Origin: Gammaproteobacteria bacterium
GTDB taxonomy: Bacteria > Pseudomonadota > Gammaproteobacteria > GRL18
Assembly (NCBI GenBank): GCA_030632625.1
Contig: DAOVUK010000264.1
Span: 1 to 5,379, forward strand
Length of the DNA stretch: 5,379 nucleotides
Direction of reading: 5' to 3'
The notes under the pieces are model-generated. The model was not told the DNA's origin and did not search any database. It saw only the letters and a list, made by a program, of their open reading frames with translations. Positions 1 to 4,773 of this stretch are shown in pieces (within the stretch, counting starts at the first letter, position 1; every line of letters begins with the position of its first letter). Both the position numbers and the translations under genes were made by a program.

Positions 1-177
1 TATTTGTCCAATCCCTGTCTTTTTATTAAAGCTAATACTTCGGTTGTAGCTATAGCTGGCTGGATTAATCATAACCGTGAAACTATCACTTTCGTTGGCG
101 TTGATATTTCCCGCATCATCGATAGTACAGGCCGTTATCTCCAGCAGGCTTTTATTACCGGAACTCACTGCAGCCAT
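1..177 (-). CDS. Afp7/Pvc7-like tube-initiator/baseplate hub protein, N-terminal fragment (runs off window)
   Basis: The first 59 codons of a gene that continues past the low-coordinate edge. The ATG at 177-175 shares its A with the TGA stop of the upstream DUF5908 gene (TGATG), and an AGGGA Shine-Dalgarno lies 6 nt before it, which fixes the start. The peptide opens MAAVSSGNKSLLEITAC and contains FTVMINPASYSYNRS at about residues 33-47. This hydrophobic-F-x-NP-x-Y pattern is typical of the N-terminal domain of contractile-injection-system tube proteins of the Afp7/Pvc7 type. In those systems the protein joins the inner tube to the spike hub and usually carries a C-terminal LysM domain, which would lie outside this window. 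Its place directly after a tube gene and a DUF5908 gene matches afp5-afp6-afp7 order. Family assignment rests on 59 residues plus synteny. A baseplate hub of another subclass is the main alternative. Confidence 0.8.
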   Translation of the reverse strand, partial: MAAVSSGNKSLLEITACTIDDAGNINANESDSFTVMINPASYSYNRSISFNKKTGIGQI

Positions 178-383
178 CAGCGTTCCCTGTTGAATTGAAG
201 GCTGTGTTTTATCAGACGTTGACACTCAGCCAGAATATCCGCTTTTATCTCCTCTAAATGTTGGTACTGGTCTGTACTATCGTGCTGATCTAAACCTTCT
301 CTGATATTTAAAGTATCTCGGCTCTGACCCTCATTTGATAAAATGGATGAATTAATGGTGAGCTGTTTAATTTTTATTGCCAT
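177..383 (-). CDS. DUF5908 small protein (Afp6-like)
   Basis: A 68-residue protein with the layout seen in DUF5908 proteins of eCIS loci. It starts with a short beta-like segment (MAIKIKQLTINSSI), has a polar low-complexity middle rich in D, Q, H and S (about residues 16-42), and ends with an amphipathic helix, EEIKADILAECQRLIKH. The basic tail is NRER. In Afp and PVC clusters the equivalent gene lies between the second tube protein and the Afp7-like hub, exactly as here. Its role in particles is not well defined, and baseplate or tube assembly is only inferred. The ATG at 383 follows the stop of the tube gene by 12 nt with a weak ribosome site, which suggests translation coupled to the gene before it. 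Its own stop overlaps the next start by one base. No signal peptide or membrane segment is visible. Confidence 0.8.
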   Translation of the reverse strand: MAIKIKQLTINSSILSNEGQSRDTLNIREGLDQHDSTDQYQHLEEIKADILAECQRLIKHSLQFNRER

Positions 384-395
384 TATTTTTACTCA

Positions 396-863
396 TCAAA
401 TTAAACGGTTAGAATAGTTATAACTCAGTTCTATTTTTTCGATTGCTACTTCATTGTTAGTCGAGTTAAATTCTTCAACCTGCCAGGATACCGGGAAAGC
501 GTTGACAATAGACCAGGCTCGTAAAGGTATACCTTTATCATCAAGAAGAAAAACTGTCAGTGACATGGGAGCAATAGGCGTCATAAAATCCGATTCAAAT
601 ACTGCTTTACACCACTTCACTAATGGAGATGAAATTTTCCCAATACCTCGTTTTAACACAAGTTTTGGATGTGATATTGATTTAGGCAGGCGATGTACAA
701 AACGGTTTTCACCGCCTTCTACTAAATCTTCTGTTTCTATTTCAACCGATATTCCGCTGACATCCTGGAACGAAGTATCAGCTATTCCACTGGTTGCAGA
801 AAAAGCCACTTTAAAATAAAAAGCTGAAGGTGGATATTCATCAGTAATTACACCCATTGCCAT
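396..863 (-). CDS. Second inner-tube protein, T4 gp19 fold (Afp5/Pvc5-like)
   Basis: A 155-residue protein of the phage T4 gp19-like tail tube family. Hallmarks in order are FYFKVAF (residues 15-21), SFQDVSGISVEIETE (31-45), the KLVLKRG strand (67-73), a helix around LVKWCKAVF (81-89), SLTVFLLDDKGIPLRAWSIVNAFP (101-124) and the closing EVAIEKIELSYNY (138-150). The same landmarks appear in the larger-copy tube gene upstream, so the two are diverged paralogues. In PVC-type particles the Afp5/Pvc5 protein forms the ring between the main tube and the Afp7-type initiator, and its position before DUF5908 and the Afp7-like gene supports that role. It acts in cytoplasmic assembly of the particle. The start at 863 is favoured over an in-frame ATG at 857 only weakly, because neither has a strong Shine-Dalgarno. 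The 110-nt gap before it is unusually long for this cluster. Confidence 0.88.
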   Translation of the reverse strand: MAMGVITDEYPPSAFYFKVAFSATSGIADTSFQDVSGISVEIETEDLVEGGENRFVHRLPKSISHPKLVLKRGIGKISSPLVKWCKAVFESDFMTPIAPMSLTVFLLDDKGIPLRAWSIVNAFPVSWQVEEFNSTNNEVAIEKIELSYNYSNRLI

Positions 864-910
864 ATCTTTACTTTACTCTTTCTCTAGCAGAACGATATTA
901 AAGCCTGTCG

Positions 911-940
911 ATTATCAACAAACAATCATTATTAATTCAA
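911..940 (-). promoter_or_regulatory. Candidate weak internal promoter before the Afp5-like gene
   Basis: On the minus strand TTGAAT (940-935, 4/6 match to the -35 consensus) and GATAAT (916-911, 5/6 match to -10) are separated by 18 bp. They sit in the 110-nt gap between the two tube genes and would place a start about 40 nt before the ATG at 863. No hairpin terminator is visible in this gap. In AT-rich DNA such matches arise by chance, so this is a candidate only. Confidence 0.2.
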
Positions 941-973
941 CACAGGTAAATATCGAGTGTTTATAATTTTATT

Positions 974-1432
974 TTATGCGTTATCGATAGTTAACCCTTC
1001 ATGCACTATTTCGATCGTCTCAATAGCCGCTTCATTCCCATCTGATTTTAAATCGGTAGCGGTTATTTTACTTGGCCATGCATTCGCCAGTGTCCACACC
1101 ATGGTCGGTGCACCTGTTTCATCTAACAGGCTAATGGTTACAGGCTTGCGAGCAATAGTGTTCAACTTGATTTGATTAAACCAGTCCCAGAATTTGTTAT
1201 CCGATTTAAAGACACCTTTTTTCATCGTGACATTTCCAGTTTTTTGCATTCCGGGCATCTTTATGGTTGAGAATTGCGGGCTGTCACCGCTTCTGTATTC
1301 AATGGGTTGTGCTTCTATATCCAGGCCTGATACTTCCTGAAATGACATGACTTCGGAATCCCATTTCACCTGAAAATGAAATTTAGGTATGGGCCAGGTA
1401 CTTGTTGATTGAGCTGAACCGTCTTCTGACAT
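974..1432 (-). CDS. Main inner-tube protein, T4 gp19 fold (Afp1/Pvc1-like)
   Basis: A 152-residue tail tube protein of the phage T4 gp19-like family, expected to polymerise into hexameric rings that form the rigid lumen inside the sheath. Visible landmarks are WPIPKFHFQVKW (13-24), MSFQEVSGLDIEAQPIEYR (29-47), the glycine- and methionine-containing loop TIKMPGMQKTGNVTMKKG (56-73), a helix with FWDWFNQIKLNTI (81-93), VTISLLDETGAPTMVWTLANAWP (98-120) and the C-terminal strand NEAAIETIEIVHEG (133-146). Length and the E-V-S-G-L-D motif fit Afp1/Pvc1-type tubes closely. It starts 46 nt after the sheath stop. A strong AAAGGAG site 6 nt before the ATG fits a protein needed in many copies. The sheath-then-tube order differs from Afp, where the main tube gene comes first. 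Confidence 0.93.
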   Translation of the reverse strand: MSEDGSAQSTSTWPIPKFHFQVKWDSEVMSFQEVSGLDIEAQPIEYRSGDSPQFSTIKMPGMQKTGNVTMKKGVFKSDNKFWDWFNQIKLNTIARKPVTISLLDETGAPTMVWTLANAWPSKITATDLKSDGNEAAIETIEIVHEGLTIDNA

Positions 1433-1438
1433 TTTAGA

Positions 1439-1445
1439 CTCCTTT
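1439..1445 (-). promoter_or_regulatory. Strong Shine-Dalgarno (AAAGGAG) of the main tube gene
   Basis: AAAGGAG on the minus strand lies 6 nt before the ATG at 1432, the best ribosome-binding match among the genes in this window. It fixes the tube start and suggests high translation of this high-copy subunit relative to its weakly initiated neighbours. Confidence 0.8.
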
Positions 1446-1478
1446 GATAGCTTGAGTAATTTCTACAAAATAATTAAA

Positions 1479-3020
1479 TTATGATTTTTGCATTTGTTGA
1501 GTAAAAGTAATCTCAATAAATTCAGCGGGCCTGGTCACTGCAACAAAAACAGATACCCGTAATATGCCTTCAAGAATATCTTCCGGTGTCATGGTTTCAC
1601 CCAGGCCAACATGCACACTGAAGGCATCATCCGGGCTGGAACCGGCCAGGCCACCACGTTTCCATATACCCGTCAGGAAGTTTCGGATCATGCTTTTAAT
1701 GGTTACCCAGGTTTGAGCCGTATTCGCATCAAAAACATAAGCTTTTGTGCTGAGTCGAATTGACTCTTCCAGCATGATCATGGTGCGTCTAACGCTGATG
1801 TATCGCCAGTCCAGACTGTTGCCGTCGAGCGTCCTGGCTCCCCAGACCAGAGTGCCTTCACCAATAAAACTGCGTATCGCATTGATTGATTTTCCCTGGC
1901 TGGTTACGTTTAGGTCTTCCTGTTCATCATGGGTAATATTAACGGTAGGTGAGGTTACTGCAGCCAGACTGACATTCGCGGGAGCCTTCCAGACACCGCG
2001 TGAATTATCGACCATGGTGTAAACCCCTGCCATGGCGGCAGACGGTGGCAGCTCGTTAAGCTTAAGACGAATTGACTTGATGATTTCCACATATAGCGGG
2101 CTGATTGCGGCTAAGGTTTTATTCAATAAAATCCTATTAGCTTCCTGATCAGCAGTTAAAGGTTCATCGCCTTTATCTGCAATTTTTTCAAGTTCTTCTT
2201 TAAAGGCTGCACGTTGAGCTAAGATGCTCTCATCATCAGAGTCTTCATCCACTTTAAGCTCTGTAAAGAGTAAATTTTTAAGCTCATCTTTATTTTCTAT
2301 GACATCAAAATTTAAATCTGAGTCCTGGATAATGGATGCATTTAGCCAGGGATAATAAGCCGTTGCAAAGTCAAGAAAGTTAATGCCGAGTTTATTTCTA
2401 AAATTGGCAATGCAGTCTCCACTTTCATGTTGTCGGTCTTGAAAGCCTTTATAAATATCCAGAATCGAAACCCGGCTGCGCATCTTGCCGCCGCAATGTT
2501 GTAAAGATGCCTGCTGGACTTTTGTGCATTGGTCAATATCAGCTAAGGATACCGCTTCAGGGATAACGACCATGGTCGGCTCCTGTTCTTTTTGCAGTGT
2601 ATCAATACCTGCAATTAAGGCATCAGGGTTCAGATCAGTCTGATAGTCTCCGACCGAAACGATATAACACGGCCCTCCTCCATTCTGGAAAAATAATCGT
2701 ATGCTGGCATACAGAATATATTTCTGGCCGGACCGGTCCAGGAATTTTTCGTCTCCATTCAAATTGATATCAGCTACCTCGCCCTCATCAGCTTTTACTT
2801 CACGAATTAAAAATTTCGGCTCAGGTTCCATACCATAATATTTGTGATATTCAGCCATAGACGAAATCCGCCAGGGTGACATTGACAGGGATTTACTGCC
2901 ATTCACAGCTGTTTGAGTATGCCCAATAAATGCAGGGACAGCCGTTGCCACCTCAACTACTGAGTTTGGAAACGCACTTTTTTCAACGATATAAACACCG
3001 GGGGTTTTCATTGTTGCCAT
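1479..3020 (-). CDS. Contractile tail sheath protein (eCIS type)
   Basis: A 513-residue sheath protein, the contractile outer layer of the injector. The N-terminus reads MKTPGVYIVEKSAFPNSVV (from residue 4) and continues with VATAVPAFIGHT (24-35), the classic eCIS sheath opening. Further landmarks are RISSMAEYHKYYG (51-63, sheath handshake/domain region), RLFFQNGGGPCYIVSVG (108-124), VVIPEAVSL (151-159), APANVSLAAV (346-355), LVWGARTL (391-398), WRYISVRRTMIMLEESI (405-421) and the conserved ending VTRPAEFIEITFTQQMQKS (495-513). An acidic and lysine-rich segment around residues 240-300, with VDEDSDDES at 257-265, appears to be an added or expanded middle domain. The start has an AGGAAG site 5 nt ahead. 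It is the only sheath gene in the window, while Afp and PVC carry three. Neighbours are the 295-aa protein upstream and the tube downstream. The Afp2-4 family assignment is secure, but equivalence to one member is not. Confidence 0.95.
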   Translation of the reverse strand: MATMKTPGVYIVEKSAFPNSVVEVATAVPAFIGHTQTAVNGSKSLSMSPWRISSMAEYHKYYGMEPEPKFLIREVKADEGEVADINLNGDEKFLDRSGQKYILYASIRLFFQNGGGPCYIVSVGDYQTDLNPDALIAGIDTLQKEQEPTMVVIPEAVSLADIDQCTKVQQASLQHCGGKMRSRVSILDIYKGFQDRQHESGDCIANFRNKLGINFLDFATAYYPWLNASIIQDSDLNFDVIENKDELKNLLFTELKVDEDSDDESILAQRAAFKEELEKIADKGDEPLTADQEANRILLNKTLAAISPLYVEIIKSIRLKLNELPPSAAMAGVYTMVDNSRGVWKAPANVSLAAVTSPTVNITHDEQEDLNVTSQGKSINAIRSFIGEGTLVWGARTLDGNSLDWRYISVRRTMIMLEESIRLSTKAYVFDANTAQTWVTIKSMIRNFLTGIWKRGGLAGSSPDDAFSVHVGLGETMTPEDILEGILRVSVFVAVTRPAEFIEITFTQQMQKS

Positions 3021-3025
3021 AACAT

Positions 3026-3031
3026 CTTCCT
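3026..3031 (-). promoter_or_regulatory. Shine-Dalgarno (AGGAAG) deciding the sheath start
   Basis: AGGAAG on the minus strand lies 5 nt before the ATG at 3020, within the 19-nt gap after the upstream gene. It supports M1 (MATMKTPG) over the in-frame M4, which would lie 14 nt away. Confidence 0.6.
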
Positions 3032-3039
3032 GTCAGGGT

Positions 3040-3927
3040 TTAATTTATAAATATTTCAGACACAATGACATTATTGCCATTGATCTGGTCTTTGTAGAAC
3101 TTACCGGGTGCCGGCAAAGGCATGTAGTCCATGATAATTCTTGGTGATCCAGAGCTACCATCCATAAGCTGAAAATGTTGCTGCGTTTTATAAAACGACT
3201 TCACAGGATCGGTGGACAGGAATACCTCTGCCAGTTTTCCATTATTAAGTTGCTCCTGCTTGGCACGAACAAATTTTATTGTTTTATTAACATCAATTAA
3301 TTCCAGCTTTTCACCATTTAAATCATTACACAGATAATATTTATAATAGGTATCTAAACTATTGAAATTAATTTGATACTGATTTGATTTTGAATACTTT
3401 AAAAGCTGAGTTGTACTGATTTTAAAAACTACCGGAACCAAACCATTGGCTCTTGTTCTCAATTCATAAATTTCATCAGCATTTAACGATGTTGATTCAT
3501 TAGTTTGCTTGAGGCCACCTGGCTTATCTTCTTTTTCGGCAGGAAAATATTTCTCGTATTGTCCGAAGCCAAGATCAACAATGCCTGCTTTACTCTTTTT
3601 TGCTGTGTCTGCAGAGAAAACCAGTACACCTTCATCATCCGTTTTTATATTCCGGGTATAGTTATAAAAACTCTGCCCATCCTGTGGAAATAGAAAAAAA
3701 GTTATATCTTCATCTGGAAATAAGGAATATAAATTTTTACTGCCAGCATAGAGTTCTTCATCAAAATACAGACTGCATCCACCATCATTAGTCCGTAAAA
3801 TGACGCCCATATTGTAGAGCAAACGATGCGTCGCTTTTGAAGGCATACAACTCATATTTAAATGACCGGCTTTTGTATAATACTCATGTCGGTACTGGAT
3901 CGAAAAAAGTTCGGAATATTTAGACAT
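3040..3927 (-). CDS. eCIS-associated protein of unknown function between cap and sheath genes
   Basis: A 295-residue protein without a named domain that I can assign. It is rich in aromatic residues (many Y and F), has no signal peptide or membrane segment, and reads as mostly beta-strand. The N-terminal block has SIQYRHEYYTKAGHLNMSC (9-27), then ATHRLLYNMGVILRTNDGG (32-50), LYFDEELY (53-60) and ITFFLFPQDGQSFYNYT (75-91). A charged loop follows at about 108-150 (EKEDKPGGLKQ). The C-terminal block ends LPAPGKF (271-277) and VIVSEIFIN (287-295). From memory, proteins with a related H-x-Y-F opening, an FxxNYT motif and a SEI-hydrophobic end occur beside DUF4255 and sheath genes in other eCIS loci, but I cannot confirm this here. 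Spacing is 4 nt after the DUF4255 stop and 19 nt before the sheath, so it is probably co-transcribed. A cap adaptor or other distal-end component is a reasonable inference; a cargo or chaperone role is not excluded. Confidence 0.85.
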   Translation of the reverse strand: MSKYSELFSIQYRHEYYTKAGHLNMSCMPSKATHRLLYNMGVILRTNDGGCSLYFDEELYAGSKNLYSLFPDEDITFFLFPQDGQSFYNYTRNIKTDDEGVLVFSADTAKKSKAGIVDLGFGQYEKYFPAEKEDKPGGLKQTNESTSLNADEIYELRTRANGLVPVVFKISTTQLLKYSKSNQYQINFNSLDTYYKYYLCNDLNGEKLELIDVNKTIKFVRAKQEQLNNGKLAEVFLSTDPVKSFYKTQQHFQLMDGSSGSPRIIMDYMPLPAPGKFYKDQINGNNVIVSEIFIN

Positions 3928-3931
3928 TGTG

Positions 3932-4507
3932 CTAAATTCCAGTCGTTGTTGTTGCAGAACTGTTTACTGGAATCACACGCGAATCTATTGCATCGCTGGT
4001 AAATACAACCATTCTAACCCGGTAAAGAATTGAAGGAATATATTGCCCTCCCAGTATTCCCCACAAATTACTAAGATCATTGATATCAACATTTTCGATA
4101 TCAAGAATTAATCTTTCTATACTGTCTGCAAGCTCAGGAGAACTATGCCTGTCGATGATTGGCTGTTGCTGAAAACAACTCATGGCAGAGGATAAATATT
4201 TTAATGACTCCTGATACCTGGCCACATCAAAACTTGCTGCTACTATAATGTATAGATTCAGCGATAATGGCGCGGGTGAGGTAAAAGACGTAGTAGTTGC
4301 GTGCCCTGAAGCGGGTAAATTATTGAACGTCGTATCTTTATTGATATTAGCCAGGAAAACGACAAGCTTATTATTCACTTGTGTAGATGCGCTGCCTTCT
4401 GCATCAAAAGGAGAAGTCAACATAACCGCATCTTCATCCAGATCGAAATGCTGATGCATGTATCGATTGAGCTGATTAGTTATAGATTTCAATGCCAGAT
4501 CCAACAT
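3932..4507 (-). CDS. DUF4255 cap/tail-terminator protein (Afp16/Pvc16-like)
   Basis: A 191-residue protein matching the DUF4255 (Pvc16 N-terminal) pattern. It begins MLDLALKSITNQLNRYM, as family members begin M-[IL]-D-x-A-L-x-x-L-x-x-x-L-N. The core strand is NNKLVVFLANINKDTT (45-60), followed by PLSLNLYIIVAASF (80-93), the helix YQESLKYLSSAMSCFQQQP (98-116), SIERLILDIENVD (129-141) and the signature LSNLWGILGGQYIPSILYRVRM (145-166). In eCIS particles this protein forms the cap that ends the sheath and tube at the distal tip and sets the finished length. The C-terminus is short and T/S-rich (SSATTTTGI). It leads the structural gene run here, whereas afp16 and pvc16 are last in their operons. 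The start is chosen by family alignment. No Shine-Dalgarno is visible before ATG 4507, where the leader is nearly all A and T. Confidence 0.93.
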   Translation of the reverse strand: MLDLALKSITNQLNRYMHQHFDLDEDAVMLTSPFDAEGSASTQVNNKLVVFLANINKDTTFNNLPASGHATTTSFTSPAPLSLNLYIIVAASFDVARYQESLKYLSSAMSCFQQQPIIDRHSSPELADSIERLILDIENVDINDLSNLWGILGGQYIPSILYRVRMVVFTSDAIDSRVIPVNSSATTTTGI

Positions 4508-4523
4508 ATTATTATTTTTATTG

Positions 4524-4548
4524 GTTAAAACATAATGCCTGTTAAAAC
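4524..4548. repeat. Pair of 8-bp direct repeats GTTAAAAC upstream of the cap gene
   Basis: GTTAAAAC occurs at 4524-4531 and 4541-4548, 17 bp start to start and 16-40 bp before the DUF4255 start codon. The outer edges also form an imperfect palindrome (GGTT...AACC). Tandem half-sites this close to a start codon could be an operator, for example for the neighbouring LuxR-type regulator, but AT-rich DNA makes chance occurrence plausible. Confidence 0.4.
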
Positions 4549-4634
4549 CTTTTATATGAAAGGTAAATTAGCAGTCTACATTCAAATATAGTCCTAAGTT
4601 TTTTAAGTATGACATTTTTTAACGCGGTATATAT

Positions 4635-4656
4635 CAACCTAAAAGGTTGGTTTTTT
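4635..4656 (+). terminator. Intrinsic-terminator-like hairpin facing the plus strand
   Basis: CAACCT-AAA-AGGTTG is a perfect 6-bp stem with a 3-nt loop (4635-4649), followed by G and six T (4651-4656). Stem and T-run have the correct order only for plus-strand transcription. On the minus strand the hairpin is followed by GATATATACC with no T-run. The stem has only three G-C pairs and is therefore weak. No plus-strand gene was found upstream of it, so it may end an antisense or small RNA, or be a regulatory hairpin in the leader. Confidence 0.45.
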
Positions 4657-4694
4657 AAAATTACTGGAGTTTTTTTCTCTATTTATTTTCGGTG

Positions 4695-4723
4695 AACGTT
4701 TTATTGCTGTCATACGTTGTCAA
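4695..4723 (-). promoter_or_regulatory. Consensus -35 hexamer without a good -10
   Basis: TTGACA (minus strand, 4723-4718) is a perfect sigma-70 -35 match. At 17-bp spacing the expected -10 (4700-4695) reads AACGTT, which is poor. It could be an activator-dependent promoter or a chance match. It lies about 50 bp after the regulator stop and about 210 bp before the cap gene, which would give a long leader containing the hairpin and the repeats. Confidence 0.18.
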
Positions 4724-4773
4724 GAATTAATAGTTGTATTATATTTATTCCTGTTTGCTTTCCCGAAACCAGT

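Larger units (their letters stand above)
4508..4773. other. AT-rich intergenic region between regulator and eCIS structural genes
   Basis: A 266-bp noncoding stretch with frequent A and T runs. It holds the 8-bp direct repeat pair, a hairpin with a T-run facing the plus strand, and an isolated TTGACA hexamer. No open frame longer than about 24 codons with a ribosome site is present on either strand, and there is no terminator facing the minus strand after the regulator stop at 4774. The main promoter of the structural genes is most likely here, although no complete -35/-10 pair stands out. Confidence 0.6.

Noticed and set aside
4..198. A 64-codon plus-strand frame at the window start
   Set aside because: The minus strand here encodes the well-started Afp7-like protein with a family motif and a coupled start; the plus frame is its antisense shadow.
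454..819. A 121-codon open frame on the plus strand
   Set aside because: It lies entirely antisense to the Afp5-like tube gene, has no ribosome site and shows no recognisable family pattern, so it is a shadow of the real gene.
1747..2022. A 91-codon plus-strand frame inside the sheath gene
   Set aside because: It is antisense to the conserved C-terminal sheath domain, with no initiation signal.
396..3020. Type VI secretion or an ordinary myophage tail as the identity of the cluster
   Set aside because: DUF4255, DUF5908 and an Afp7-type hub beside two gp19-fold tubes are eCIS hallmarks; no TssB/TssC, Tss membrane-complex or phage head, lysis or integrase gene is present in the window.
3008..3025. 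A five-codon frame starting at an ATG two bases upstream of the sheath start, overlapping it
   Set aside because: The Shine-Dalgarno directly abuts this ATG with no spacer, so initiation there is unlikely; the sheath ATG has normal spacing.
4639..4713. A 24-codon basic open frame on the minus strand in the regulator-cap intergenic region, a possible leader peptide
   Set aside because: There is no Shine-Dalgarno, it ends inside the hairpin by chance of frame, and composition is simply that of A-rich DNA.
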